A DNA stretch of 56,905 bases from Amphibiibacter pelophylacis (GCF_037688875.1 NZ_JAWDIE010000021.1:1-56905); one strand, 5' to 3'; shown: positions 44,450 through 53,896, numbered from the stretch's first letter. Notes: generated by a model from the letters alone, not told the origin. Program-made: numbers and translations.

Positions 44450-45057
44450 CGCCAGACGTTCCGCCTGAGCTGCTGCAGCCGCCCGCACAGGCCGTGCTGG
44501 CGCTGGTGGCGCTGGGCGCCAATCTGGGCGATGCCCCCGGCACTCTGGCCCGCGCCGCGCGCGCCATGGCTCTGGACGAAGCGCTTGGCGCCATCGCTCT
44601 GTCGCCGCTCTACCGCAGCGCGCCCTGGCAGGCCAGCGGGCCGGATTACGCCAACGCCGTCATCGCGCTGCGAACGACGCTGGCGCCCTGGCCGCTGCTG
44701 CAACGCCTGCAGGCGCTAGAACTGCAGCACGGCCGCGATCGCTCGGGGGACGAGATCAACGCCCCGCGCACGCTGGATCTGGATCTGCTGGTCTGGGGCG
44801 ACGTGCGCAGCGACTGGCCCGCGCTGCAGCTGCCGCACCCGCGTCTGGCCGAGCGGGCCTTTGTCGCCTGGCCGCTGCAGGACCTGCGCCAGGCGAATGA
44901 CCCGGCGCTGATCGGGCTGGCCTGGCCCGAGGTGGATGTCGCCCGCGTCCAGAGGCAGGGGCGCGACGGGGGCGTGCAGCAATTCCCGTCCAGCCGGGTG
45001 AGCTTGGGGGCGCGTGAGATAATCCGCATTCCTTTTGGTCTGCCGCTTTTGGCCTGA
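44446..45057 (+). CDS. folK: 2-amino-4-hydroxy-6-hydroxymethyldihydropteridine pyrophosphokinase
   Basis: 203 aa, ATGA overlap with pcnB. HPPK motifs: LVALGANLGD, SPLYRSAPW, and ELQHGRDRS followed by NAPRTLDLDLL with the metal-binding Asp pair. Transfers pyrophosphate to hydroxymethyl-dihydropterin in folate synthesis. A short low-conservation tail follows. Confidence 0.92.
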   Translation: MTPDVPPELLQPPAQAVLALVALGANLGDAPGTLARAARAMALDEALGAIALSPLYRSAPWQASGPDYANAVIALRTTLAPWPLLQRLQALELQHGRDRSGDEINAPRTLDLDLLVWGDVRSDWPALQLPHPRLAERAFVAWPLQDLRQANDPALIGLAWPEVDVARVQRQGRDGGVQQFPSSRVSLGAREIIRIPFGLPLLA

Positions 45058-45093
45058 TGACCCGAGGCCCCATGACCCGGGCCCGCCCACCGC

Positions 45094-45912
45094 ATGAGTT
45101 CCAGCGACACGCCTTTCATCCACATCGATCACGTCAGCTTTGCCTACGCACCGGGGCAGCGCCAGATTCTGAACGACGTCACCCTGGGTTTCGACCGGGG
45201 CCGGGTCACGGCCATCCTGGGCGGATCGGGCTGCGGCAAAACGACGCTCTTACGCCTGATCGGCGGCCTGTTCCCGGCCACGCAGGGCCGCGTGGTGGTG
45301 GATGGCGAAGTGGTTGATCCGCACAACACCGAAAAGCTCTTCGCGCTGCGCCGCCGCCTGGGGATGCTGTTCCAGTTCGGCGCGCTGTTCACCGATCTGT
45401 CGGTGTTCGACAACGTGGCCTACCCGCTGCGCGAACACACCCGCCTGAGCGAAACCATGATCCGCGACATCGTGCTGCTCAAGCTCAATGCCGTGGGCCT
45501 GCGCGGCGCGGCCGATCTGCGCATCTCCGAGGTTTCGGGCGGCATGGCCCGGCGCATTGCGCTGGCCCGCGCCACGGCGCTGGACCCGGAAATCATCCTC
45601 TACGACGAGCCCTTTGCCGGGCTGGACCCGATCTCCATGGGCGTCACCGCCAATTTGATCCGCCAGCTGGGCGAAACCACGCACGCCACCAGCATCCTGG
45701 TCTCGCACGACGTGCAGGAGTGCTTTGCCATCTGCGATTACGCTTACCTGATGTCCAGCCGGGGCGTGGTCGTGGCCCAGGGCACGCCGCAGGAACTCAA
45801 CGCTTCTGAAGATCCGGAAGTGGTGCAGTTCATCAAAGGCCAGCCCGACGGGCCGGTGCGCTTTCACATGCCTGCGCCGGACATGGCCGAGGCTTTCGGG
45901 GTGGCCCCATGA
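45094..45912 (+). CDS. mlaF: Phospholipid ABC transporter ATPase MlaF
   Basis: 272 aa. Walker A GGSGCGKTTL, signature VSGGMARRIALARA (the Mla-type variant of LSGGQ), Walker B ILYDEPFAGLD and H-loop SHDVQE. First gene of mlaFEDACB; overlaps mlaE by ATGA. Supplies energy for retrograde phospholipid transport between outer and inner membrane. Confidence 0.93.
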   Translation: MSSSDTPFIHIDHVSFAYAPGQRQILNDVTLGFDRGRVTAILGGSGCGKTTLLRLIGGLFPATQGRVVVDGEVVDPHNTEKLFALRRRLGMLFQFGALFTDLSVFDNVAYPLREHTRLSETMIRDIVLLKLNAVGLRGAADLRISEVSGGMARRIALARATALDPEIILYDEPFAGLDPISMGVTANLIRQLGETTHATSILVSHDVQECFAICDYAYLMSSRGVVVAQGTPQELNASEDPEVVQFIKGQPDGPVRFHMPAPDMAEAFGVAP

Positions 45913-46694
45913 TGACCGATTCCATCGCCCTGCTGGGCCGCGCCACGCTGGCCTGGGTGGCCGGGTGCGGACGCAGCGCGCTGTTCTTCTGGAACGTGCT
46001 GCGCCTGTCCTTCACCGTGCTGGGGCAGGGCCGCTGGCTGCTGCCGCAGCTGTACGCGGTGGGCACGCGCTCGCTGATCCTGATCGGGGCTTCGGGCCTG
46101 GCGGTCGGCTTCGTGCTGGCGCTGCAGATGTATTACGCGCTGGTCACTTACGGCGCGGCCGATTCGCTGGGCTATATCGTCAACCTGTCGCTGGTGCGCG
46201 AACTCGGGCCGGTGGTCACGGCGCTGCTGTTTGCCGGGCGGGCGGGCACGTCGCTCACCGCTGAAATCGGCCTGATGAAGGCGGGCGAGCAGCTCTCCGC
46301 GCTGGAAATGATGGCCGTCGATCCGCGTCGCCGCGTGCTGGCGCCGCGCTTTGTCGCCGGGGTGATCAGCATGCCGCTGCTGGCGGCGCTGTTCTCGGCT
46401 GTCGGCATCCTGGGCGCCTACACCGTGGCGGTGGGCTTGATCGGGGTCGATTCCGGCAACTTCTGGTCCATCATGCAAAGCAAGGTGGACGTGTGGCGCG
46501 ACGTGGGCAATGGCCTGATCAAGAGCCTGGTGTTCGGCGTGGTCTGCACCACGGTGGCGCTCTACCAGGGCTATTCGGCCGAAGCCACGCCCGAAGGCGT
46601 CGCCAACGCGACCACGCGCACGGTGGTGGTGGCTTCGCTGCTGGTGCTGCTGAGCGATTTCATCCTGACGGCCCTGCTGTTTACCGCGCAGTGA
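45909..46694 (+). CDS. mlaE: Phospholipid ABC transporter permease MlaE
   Basis: 261 aa, five to six hydrophobic segments. The conserved block around ELGPVVTALLFAGRAGT and EIGLMKAGEQLSALEMM is diagnostic of the MlaE family. Confidence 0.93.
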   Translation: MMTDSIALLGRATLAWVAGCGRSALFFWNVLRLSFTVLGQGRWLLPQLYAVGTRSLILIGASGLAVGFVLALQMYYALVTYGAADSLGYIVNLSLVRELGPVVTALLFAGRAGTSLTAEIGLMKAGEQLSALEMMAVDPRRRVLAPRFVAGVISMPLLAALFSAVGILGAYTVAVGLIGVDSGNFWSIMQSKVDVWRDVGNGLIKSLVFGVVCTTVALYQGYSAEATPEGVANATTRTVVVASLLVLLSDFILTALLFTAQ

Positions 46695-46727
46695 GCGCGT
46701 CCCTTTAATTTTCAACCGGAACCTGGC

Positions 46728-47216
46728 ATGAACAAGCGATCAGTGGAATTGGGGGTTGGGCTGCTCGTCCTGATGGGCGTGGTGGCCATCCTGTTTCTGG
46801 CCCTGAAATCGGCCAATCTGACGTCATCGGCGGGCAGTGTGGGCCAGAGCGGCTATTCACTCACGGCGTCTTTTGACAACATCGGCGGCCTCAAGGTGCG
46901 CGCGCCAGTGCGCAGCGCGGGCGTCACGGTCGGACGGGTGACGGGCATCGCGCTCAACCCCAAGACCTTCCTGGCGGATGTGTCTCTGGAGATCACCAGT
47001 GGCTTGCAGTTCCCGGACGATTCGTCCATCAAGATCCAGACCTCCGGCATTCTGGGCGACCAGTACCTGAGCGTCGAAGCGGGCGGCTCTGAAGCCAACT
47101 GGAAGCCCGGCGCCAAGGTGACGCGCACGCAGTCGGCGCTGGTGCTGGAAAACCTGATCGGCCAGTTCATGATGAGCAAGGCCAACGAAGCCGCGTCCAG
47201 CGGCGGGAGCAAATGA
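46728..47216 (+). CDS. mlaD: MCE-domain protein MlaD
   Basis: 162 aa. One N-terminal membrane anchor (VELGVGLLVLMGVVAILFLAL) and one MCE domain (LTASFDNIGGLKVRAPV, then GILGDQYLSVEAGG). In related systems six copies form a ring on MlaFE that receives phospholipid. Confidence 0.93.
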   Translation: MNKRSVELGVGLLVLMGVVAILFLALKSANLTSSAGSVGQSGYSLTASFDNIGGLKVRAPVRSAGVTVGRVTGIALNPKTFLADVSLEITSGLQFPDDSSIKIQTSGILGDQYLSVEAGGSEANWKPGAKVTRTQSALVLENLIGQFMMSKANEAASSGGSK

Positions 47217-47217
47217 C

Positions 47218-48111
47218 ATGACGCGCACTGCCACACAGCGGCCTGCGGGCCTGAAACTCTCCGCCATCGCGCTGCTGATCGCGCTCACGGCCACAGCGGT
47301 GGCCACGATGGCGCCCAGCCCGGCCTGGGCCCAGAACGCCGCAGCGGCTGCCGCCAAATCCGCCGCTGCCAGCACCGCGCAAAGCGAGGAAGACCGCCTG
47401 AATGCCGCCGCCCTGGAAGGCGAGCAGGATGCCGCCGCTGACGCTAAAAACGCGGTCAGCGATCCGCTGGAAGGCTACAACCGCGCCATGTTCGGCATCA
47501 ACGACGCCATCGATGGCGCCGTGGTGGCGCCGGTGGCGCGCGCTTACCAGCAGGTTACGCCGACGCCCATCCAGAAGGGCGTGGGTAATTTCTTTGGCAA
47601 CCTGCGCGACGTGTGGTCCACCGTCAACCTGGCCCTGCAGGGGCGCGGGCGCGATGGTCTGGCCATGCTGATGCGCGTGGCGACCAACACCACCCTGGGT
47701 TTTGGCGGCCTGATTGACGTGGGCTCTGCCGTGGGCCTGACCCGCGTGCCCAGCGATCTGGGCCTGACGCTGGGCCACTGGGGCGTGCCCAGCGGGCCTT
47801 ATGTGGTGCTGCCGCTGCTGGGTCCGTCCACCGTGCGTGACACGGCGGGCACGGCCTCGGGCATGGCGGCCACGTCCAGTTCCTACTACCTCGACACACC
47901 CGCGCAGCAGTATTTCGCCACCGGCCTGAACCTGGTGGACCAGCGTGCGCGCCTGCTCTCCGTGACCGACGCCGTCAACGTTGCCGCGCTGGACAAGTAC
48001 AGCTTTGTGCGCAATGCCTACCTGGCCCAGCGCAACGACAGCGTGCAGCGCACTTTTGATCCGGCCAGCGGCCCGACCGCGGCCGAAAACGCGCCCGACG
48101 CCCAGCCCTGA
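47218..48111 (+). CDS. mlaA: MlaA (VacJ) outer-membrane phospholipid protein, no lipobox
   Basis: 297 aa. The core (DPLEGYNRAMFGINDAIDG, NFFGNLRDVWSTVN, GFGGLIDVGSAVG, GPYVVLPLLGPSTVRD) is unmistakably MlaA. The N-terminus is a Sec signal ending in PAWAQ with no cysteine; indeed there is no cysteine anywhere in the protein, so it cannot be a lipoprotein like E. coli MlaA. An Ala/Ser-rich linker of ~45 residues precedes the core. It starts one base after the mlaD stop. Confidence 0.9.
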   Translation: MTRTATQRPAGLKLSAIALLIALTATAVATMAPSPAWAQNAAAAAAKSAAASTAQSEEDRLNAAALEGEQDAAADAKNAVSDPLEGYNRAMFGINDAIDGAVVAPVARAYQQVTPTPIQKGVGNFFGNLRDVWSTVNLALQGRGRDGLAMLMRVATNTTLGFGGLIDVGSAVGLTRVPSDLGLTLGHWGVPSGPYVVLPLLGPSTVRDTAGTASGMAATSSSYYLDTPAQQYFATGLNLVDQRARLLSVTDAVNVAALDKYSFVRNAYLAQRNDSVQRTFDPASGPTAAENAPDAQP

Positions 48112-48294
48112 GCGGCGCTGCTTTTCCGAGGTCGCGCCCGGGCGACAGCGCTGTGTCACCTGTCACACGACACTTCTTTACCCGGCTGGCCCGGACGTTT
48201 TCGGGAACCCCGGCGCGTCCGCGGCATCCAACCGGCACCACAATCATGCATCTGCTGCGGGCTCTTCCCGGGTCTGCGGCGCTGAAAGGACATC
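48112..48294 (+). other. Gap between mlaA and mlaC
   Basis: 183 bp without a supported gene. GC-rich with some short palindromes; no clear promoter or terminator. mlaC could be read through from mlaA. Confidence 0.4.
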
Positions 48295-48987
48295 ATGACC
48301 GATACCCTGCGCCACCGCACTTTCGCTTCCCGCCGACTGCTGGCTCCCGCCGCTGCGGTGGTCCTGTCCCTGACGGCTGTGGCCTGGTCGGCTCCCGCGC
48401 TGGCCCAGCAGGCCACGGCGGCGGCCCCTGCGGCGGCTGACACCCAGCAGGGCGGCGCCGTCGGCTTCGTGAAAAAACTCTCTGACGACCTTCTGGCCGC
48501 GCTCAAGGCCGATCCGGCGGCTCTGGGCGGCAACGTGTCCAAGATCCGTACCATCGTTGACACCCAGGTCATGCCCAATGTGGACTTTGCCCGTATGACG
48601 GCCACCTCGGTGGGCCGCCCCTGGCGCGAGGCCACGCCCGACCAGAAGCGCAAGCTGCAGGACGAGTTCAAAACCCTGCTGATCAACACCTATTCGGGCG
48701 CGGCCAAAGAGTTTGCCTCGCGCAAGGTGCAGTTTCTGCCCGTGCGCGGCGATGCCAACGCGGATCAGGTGGTGGTGCGCTCGCAGTTCATCGGCTCTGG
48801 CCAGCCGCTGCCGGTCGATTACCGCGTCGAGAAGCTGAACGGCAACTGGCGCGTCTACGACGTGTCGGTCTCCGGCCTGTGGCTGGTCGATCAGTACCGC
48901 AACGATTTCGCGCAGACCATGAAGAACGGCGGCGTGGACGCGCTGCTGGCCAAGCTCAGCGCCCAGAACAAGGCCGCGGCGCAGTAA
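48295..48987 (+). CDS. mlaC: Periplasmic phospholipid carrier MlaC
   Basis: 230 aa. Signal peptide ending SAPALAQ. Family core: VDTQVMPNVDFARMTATSVGRPWREATPDQ and SGAAKEFASR, then VDYRVEKLNGNWRVYDVSVSG. Shuttles phospholipid between MlaA and MlaFEDB. Confidence 0.92.
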   Translation: MTDTLRHRTFASRRLLAPAAAVVLSLTAVAWSAPALAQQATAAAPAAADTQQGGAVGFVKKLSDDLLAALKADPAALGGNVSKIRTIVDTQVMPNVDFARMTATSVGRPWREATPDQKRKLQDEFKTLLINTYSGAAKEFASRKVQFLPVRGDANADQVVVRSQFIGSGQPLPVDYRVEKLNGNWRVYDVSVSGLWLVDQYRNDFAQTMKNGGVDALLAKLSAQNKAAAQ

Positions 48988-49003
48988 GCGCCCTGCACCC
49001 ACC

Positions 49004-49357
49004 ATGAGCACCGAGACCCCCGCCGTGCAGGATCCCGCAGACGCGCCGGATACGGCCCCGGCCGTGGACGCCATCCCGGCCAGCCGCACGCTGGTCTTGC
49101 CCGACCAGGTCACCATGGGCAATGCGCAGGACGTGATCAGCATGCTGCTGCCCACGCTGGCGCAGGCGCCCGGGGGCGACGTGCTGGTGGATGCCTCGAT
49201 GCTGCAGCGTCTGGACAGTTCGGTGCTGGCGGTGCTGCTCGAGTGCCGCCGCCGCGCGCGCGCCAACGGGGCGGGGCTGAAAGTCAGCGCCGCGCCGCGC
49301 CAGCTCACCGACCTGATCCGCCTCTATGGCGCCCAGGATCTGCTCGAAGTCGCCTGA
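49004..49357 (+). CDS. mlaB: STAS-domain protein MlaB
   Basis: 117 aa. STAS fold with LDSSVLAVLLE at the conserved loop. Regulates MlaF in related systems. Last gene of the mla operon, 16 bp after mlaC. Confidence 0.88.
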   Translation: MSTETPAVQDPADAPDTAPAVDAIPASRTLVLPDQVTMGNAQDVISMLLPTLAQAPGGDVLVDASMLQRLDSSVLAVLLECRRRARANGAGLKVSAAPRQLTDLIRLYGAQDLLEVA

Positions 49358-49417
49358 CCTGCTTCGACATCGTCCCAGGCGCTGCGGCAAACCCCGCGCC
49401 GCCCTTTACACTGGCGC

Positions 49418-50944
49418 ATGAGCACGTTTTTCTGGCACGACTACGAAACCTTCGGGCTGTCGCCCGCCTTTGACCGGCCCGCGCAGTTCGCCGGGCTGCG
49501 CACCGACGCCGAACTCAACCCCATCGGCGATGCGGTCATGTGGTACTGCCAGCCCGCGCTGGATTACCTGCCCGACCCGCAATCCTGTCTGCTGACGGGC
49601 ATCACGCCGCAGCGCTGCTGGCGCGAAGGTCTGCCCGAGCGCGAGTTCGCCGCGCGCATCCACGCCGAGCTGGCCCGCGAGGACACCGTGGGCGTGGGCT
49701 ACAACAGCCTGCGCTTCGACGACGAAGTCACCCGCCACCTGTTCTGGCGCAACCTGATCGAGCCCTATGGCCGCGAGTGGCAGAACGGCTGCGGCCGCTG
49801 GGATCTGCTCGACGTGATGCGTGCCGCGCACGCGCTGCGACCCGAAGGCCTGAACTGGCCGCAGCGTGAGGGCGGCGGGACCTCTTTCCGGCTGGAAGAC
49901 CTGACCCGCGCCAACGGCCTGGACCACGGCCAGGCGCACGATGCGCTGTCCGACGTGCAGGCCACCGTGGCGCTGGCCCGCCTGCTTCGTCAGGCCCAGC
50001 CCCGGCTGTTTGATTTTTTTGCCGGTTTGCGCCGCAAAGAGGCCGTGATCGAACAGATCCAGACCGTGGCTGCGGGCGGCCCCTTCTGGCATGTGTCCGG
50101 CCGACTGTCGGCCGCTCAGGGCCATATGGCTCTGGTCTACCCGCTGGCGCCGCACCCGACGAACAAGAACGAGCTCATCGTCTGGGATCTGGCGCAGGAT
50201 CCGGCCGAGCTGGGCGAGCTGCGCGCCGCCGACATCCGCGCCCGCCTGTTCGTGCGCAGCGAGGACCTGCCGGAGGGCGTGCAGCGTCTGCCCATCAAGA
50301 CCCTGCACCTGAACCGGTCGCCGATTGTGGTCGGCAACCTCAAGGTGCTGACTGCGGAGCGCGCCGCGCATTGGGGCATCGATGTCGCGCAGCGGCTGCG
50401 TCACGCCGAAGCCGCGGCCCGCGTGGCACCGCTGCTGGCCGGGCTGTGGCCCGAGGTTTACGCCCGCGAGCGCGATGCTGGCCCGGTCGATGTGGACGGC
50501 GATCTCTATGGCGGATTCCTCAGCCGCGCTGACCGCAGCCTGCTGGACAGCCTGCGCGCGCTTGAGCCCGCGAAGATGGCCGCACAGATGGGAGCACAGA
50601 TGGCCCAGCGCCAGCCGGCCTTCGAAGACGAACGTCTGGACGAGCTTCTGCTGCGCTACATCGGTCGCCACGAGGCCAGCGTACTGGGCGGCGAGGCGCT
50701 GGCGCGCTGGCAGGCGCACGGCCGCCAGCGCCTGTGGGGCGAGGAAGGCCGCGAAGGATCCGGCCCGGCCCCGCGCACGCTGACGCTGGCCGCCTACGCC
50801 CGACGCATCGACGAACTGGCCGAATCCGCCTTCGAAAAAGACGATGAGCGTGCCCAGACCCTGCTGGAGGAACTGGCCGATTACGCCAGCGCCGTCGAGC
50901 AGGCCTGGGACGAGGGCCGCAGCGGCTGGTGGCCCCAGGGCTGA
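49418..50944 (+). CDS. sbcB: Exodeoxyribonuclease I
   Basis: 508 aa. DEDDh exonuclease with HDYETFG (Asp8, Glu10) at the start, YNSLRFDDEVTRHLFWRN for the second metal site and GQAHDALSDVQATV for the third. The C-terminal part with the SH3-like and helical domains is complete. Degrades single-stranded DNA 3' to 5'. Confidence 0.93.
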   Translation: MSTFFWHDYETFGLSPAFDRPAQFAGLRTDAELNPIGDAVMWYCQPALDYLPDPQSCLLTGITPQRCWREGLPEREFAARIHAELAREDTVGVGYNSLRFDDEVTRHLFWRNLIEPYGREWQNGCGRWDLLDVMRAAHALRPEGLNWPQREGGGTSFRLEDLTRANGLDHGQAHDALSDVQATVALARLLRQAQPRLFDFFAGLRRKEAVIEQIQTVAAGGPFWHVSGRLSAAQGHMALVYPLAPHPTNKNELIVWDLAQDPAELGELRAADIRARLFVRSEDLPEGVQRLPIKTLHLNRSPIVVGNLKVLTAERAAHWGIDVAQRLRHAEAAARVAPLLAGLWPEVYARERDAGPVDVDGDLYGGFLSRADRSLLDSLRALEPAKMAAQMGAQMAQRQPAFEDERLDELLLRYIGRHEASVLGGEALARWQAHGRQRLWGEEGREGSGPAPRTLTLAAYARRIDELAESAFEKDDERAQTLLEELADYASAVEQAWDEGRSGWWPQG

Positions 50945-50967
50945 TCGGTTTGACAGGGGCTGAGGGG

Positions 50968-51501
50968 ATGGCGATCACACGGCGACAGACGCTGATTGCG
51001 GCGGGCGCACTGGCTGTCACGGGCGCGGGCGGCGCGCTGCTGTGGCGGCGCCAGCAGCAGCACGCGGCGCAGATGCAGCAGGCGGCGCAGATCGGATTCA
51101 CGCGGTTGGACGGCGGCACTCCCGGCACGGCCCGCCTGGCCGACTGGCACGGGCGCGCGCTGCTGCTGAATTTCTGGGCGACCTCCTGCAGCACCTGCGT
51201 GGCCGAAATGCCGCTGCTGGCGGCCATTTACCGCGAGTTCGCCGGGCCGCGCTTTGATGCCCTGGCGCTGGCCATGGATTACGACCCGCCCGATCAGGTC
51301 ATCGCTTTTGCGCGCAGCCGCGAACTGCCTTTCCCGGTGGGGCACGATGCCAGCGGAGAGGTCGCGCGGGCGATGGGGCCGGTGTACCTGACGCCGACCA
51401 CGCTGCTGCTGGATGCGTCGGGTGCGCTGTTCCGGCGCTATCTGGGCCCCCCCGATCCGGCGCAACTGCGCGCGGCCATCGCGCAAATCACTGCGGCCTG
51501 A
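50968..51501 (+). CDS. TlpA-like membrane-anchored thioredoxin
   Basis: 177 aa from ATG 50968; a GTG at 50929 inside sbcB is less likely. N-terminal TRRQTLIAAGALAVTGAG is a signal anchor or possible Tat signal. Redox site Cys74-Ser-Thr-Cys77 in FWATSCSTCVAEMP. Probably reduces periplasmic thiols such as those for cytochrome c. Its end overlaps the convergent protease gene by 14 bp. Confidence 0.85.
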   Translation: MAITRRQTLIAAGALAVTGAGGALLWRRQQQHAAQMQQAAQIGFTRLDGGTPGTARLADWHGRALLLNFWATSCSTCVAEMPLLAAIYREFAGPRFDALALAMDYDPPDQVIAFARSRELPFPVGHDASGEVARAMGPVYLTPTTLLLDASGALFRRYLGPPDPAQLRAAIAQITAA

Positions 51502-53707
51502 GCGCTTCCGGGCCTTGCTTTGTCCCCGTGCCCGGCGTGGCTACTGGTCGGCGCAGCCGCGCCAGCGCGCCGCAGGCAGCCAGGCCCGCCAGCAGCATCA
51601 GCTCGCCCACCGAACCACCGCCCCCACCGCCGCCGCCCGCAGGCGCGGGGCTGGGGGCCACCGACGTCGCTCCGGCGATCGGGATGCTGATCGTGACTGG
51701 CGCGCTGCGCAGCCCGGTGTCGGGCGAGAGCGCCACCACCTGCAGCGTCACCGGGCTGGTCGTCCCGGCCGTGAAGGCGATACGGCCGTCCTGTGCCACG
51801 GCGCCTTCCGGCCCGGAGAGCTGCACCGCGATCACGCTGTCGCCATCGGCGTCGCTCAAAGCGAGCTGGCCACTGCAGGTCTGACCGGCTGTGCAGCCCC
51901 AGCCCGAGGGCGCACTGGCGGGCGTGAGCGCGGGCGGGTTGTCGATGCGGATCTCGCTCTCGGCGGTGAAGACTTCGCCGCTGGCGATCTGCGTGGCGCT
52001 GACTTGCCAGCGCAGCGGGCCGTCGCTGCGGCGCGGCGGGGTGGTGAAGCTGAGCGTGGGTGCGTCGGTGGCTGAGGGGCTGACGGGCGTTCCGGCCGTC
52101 TGGGTCCAGGTGTAGCGGTAGAGCGAGGGCGTGTCGTTGCCGGAAGCGGTGACCATGCGGGCGCTCACCGTGACGCGGGCGCCGCCGGGCACGGTGGCGT
52201 CGTCCGGCGCGCGCTCCAGCAGCAGCGTGGGCTGGGCGACGGCCGCCAGCGCCGCGCTGGCGTTGAGCATGCCTGCCCCGCATTCGCCGGGCTGGCTGGC
52301 GCAGTAGCTGCCCGCCGGGTGCGCGACGGCGGTCTGGCGCAGGATGGCCTTGACGCGCTCGGGAGTCAGGCTGGGTGCCTCGGCCAGCATCAGGGCCACG
52401 GTGGCCGACACCTGTGGCGCGGCGATCGAGGTGCCACCCATGCTGGAATAGCCCTTGACCGGGTTCCAGGCGGGCAGGCCGTTGGTCCTGCAGTCGGTCA
52501 GCGTCTTGCAGTTGCCGCCCGCCGGCGCCGTCAGCGTCAGCGTGGACTGGTGGTTGGAATAGCTGGCCAGATCGCCCTGGTAGGTGTGCGCGCCCACCGA
52601 AATCACGCCCTCGCAGCTCGCGGGCGCCGATAGCGTGCCCAGGCCATCGTTCCCGGCAGAAGCCACGACCACGATGCCGCGCGCCAAGGCCACGTTGACG
52701 GCGTCCTGCATGAAGGCCGGACAGCCGCCATCGACCTGGCCGCCCAGCGACAGGTTGATCACGCGCACCGGCGTGCTGCTGTTGGGGATTCCGGCGATGG
52801 ATTCGCCCGCCGTCCAGCGCAGCGCGTCGGCGACATCGCTCAGGCTGCCGCTGCAGCTGCCCAGGGCCCGCACCTGCAGGATGCGGGCGTTGCGCCAGGC
52901 CGCGCCGATCAGGCCCAGACCGTTGTTGGCGTTGGCCGCGATCTGCTCGGCCACCTGCATGCCGTGCCAGGCGCCAATCGCCCCCAGCGTGCCGCTGCAG
53001 TAATCGCCCGGGCTGATGGGATCGGCGTCGCGGCCATCGCCATCGCCCGACTGCTCGGGCGAAGAGACAAAGTCGTAGCCCAGAAACTCGCGCCCGGTCA
53101 GGTCATTGTTGGGGGAGTAGCCCGTGTCGATCACGCCCACGGTGACCGGCTGCTCGCTGGTCTGGCGTGCCCAGGCGCCGAAGAAGTTGGCGCCACCCCG
53201 CAGGCTGGCGCTGGAGGCGTCCAGGTTCCACTGCGCACTGAAATAGCTGTCACTGGGTTTGCTGCCCCGATCGTAGGTGACCAGGGCGTGGCTGCTCACC
53301 GCCACGTCGGGCTCGATGCGCAGCAGGCCGTTCTGGCGGCTCAGGTGGGCGTCCAGCAGGCGGATCTGACGGGTGCTCAGGGGGCGGCTCAGCCGGAAGA
53401 CAGCGCTGCGCGAGCCCAGGCGCTTGAGCGGCGTCAGCGTCAGCGCTGGTGCGCCGGTCAAATCGTCTGGCACCTGGGTCTGGATGGGGCCTGCCGCCAG
53501 CGCCTGGGTGGCCTGCGACGCATCCGGCCAGGTCAGCACGACCTGCTGGATCGCGGTGTCAGCGGGCGCACTGAGCACCTGCGGCGCGGGCAGCAGCGCA
53601 TCCTGCGCCAGGGCGGGCGTCAGGGCGGCGGGGGCCAGGACCAGCAGGGCGCTCAGACCGCGCAGGGCAGAAAGAGGCCGTCGGGAAAATCGGGACATTC
53701 GGGGCAT
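51488..53707 (-). CDS. Secreted subtilisin-family (S8) serine protease with glycine-rich C-terminal tail
   Basis: 739 aa if the ATG at 53707 is used; another ATG is 3 codons later and a GTG at 53752 is possible. Signal peptide ends LTPALAQ. Catalytic triad: Asp194 (GVIDTGYSPNN), His248 (WHGMQVAEQ) and Ser427 (GGTSIAAP). The C-terminal ~200 residues contain Ig-like sequence (RVTVSARMVTASG). The extreme end is a run of glycines, a hydrophobic stretch (ELMLLAGLAACGAL) and RLRR, like the GlyGly-CTERM tails cut by rhombosortase. Likely exported to the cell surface. Confidence 0.88.
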   Translation of the reverse strand: MPRMSRFSRRPLSALRGLSALLVLAPAALTPALAQDALLPAPQVLSAPADTAIQQVVLTWPDASQATQALAAGPIQTQVPDDLTGAPALTLTPLKRLGSRSAVFRLSRPLSTRQIRLLDAHLSRQNGLLRIEPDVAVSSHALVTYDRGSKPSDSYFSAQWNLDASSASLRGGANFFGAWARQTSEQPVTVGVIDTGYSPNNDLTGREFLGYDFVSSPEQSGDGDGRDADPISPGDYCSGTLGAIGAWHGMQVAEQIAANANNGLGLIGAAWRNARILQVRALGSCSGSLSDVADALRWTAGESIAGIPNSSTPVRVINLSLGGQVDGGCPAFMQDAVNVALARGIVVVASAGNDGLGTLSAPASCEGVISVGAHTYQGDLASYSNHQSTLTLTAPAGGNCKTLTDCRTNGLPAWNPVKGYSSMGGTSIAAPQVSATVALMLAEAPSLTPERVKAILRQTAVAHPAGSYCASQPGECGAGMLNASAALAAVAQPTLLLERAPDDATVPGGARVTVSARMVTASGNDTPSLYRYTWTQTAGTPVSPSATDAPTLSFTTPPRRSDGPLRWQVSATQIASGEVFTAESEIRIDNPPALTPASAPSGWGCTAGQTCSGQLALSDADGDSVIAVQLSGPEGAVAQDGRIAFTAGTTSPVTLQVVALSPDTGLRSAPVTISIPIAGATSVAPSPAPAGGGGGGGGSVGELMLLAGLAACGALARLRRPVATPGTGTKQGPEALRPQ

Positions 53708-53800
53708 GTCGTTGGTTGGGGGCTGGATCGCCCGCAGCAGTGCGACGCCCACAGCGGCGCCTGCACTCAGGGTAAGGGCAGACCCGGATCGCGGATGGCG

Positions 53801-53820
53801 AAAAAAAGGCCTTGCGGCCT
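53801..53820 (-). terminator. Intrinsic-terminator-like hairpin upstream of the protease gene
   Basis: Read on the minus strand: AGGCC, GNRA-type loop GCAA, GGCCT, then seven Ts. Textbook form, but it lies about 95 bp upstream of the protease start, in the divergent gap with the CBS gene. It may stop antisense transcription from the right or act as a leader attenuator. Confidence 0.55.
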
Positions 53821-53896
53821 GTCAATTGCCGGTGTCAGCGCTTACCATCTGTGGGCCCTGCCGGAAGCAGAGTACCGGCGCAACTCGGAGCCCCCC

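Noticed and set aside
51488..51501. Overlap of the thioredoxin and protease genes as an unusual feature
   Set aside because: A 14-bp tail-to-tail overlap is ordinary in compact GC-rich genomes.
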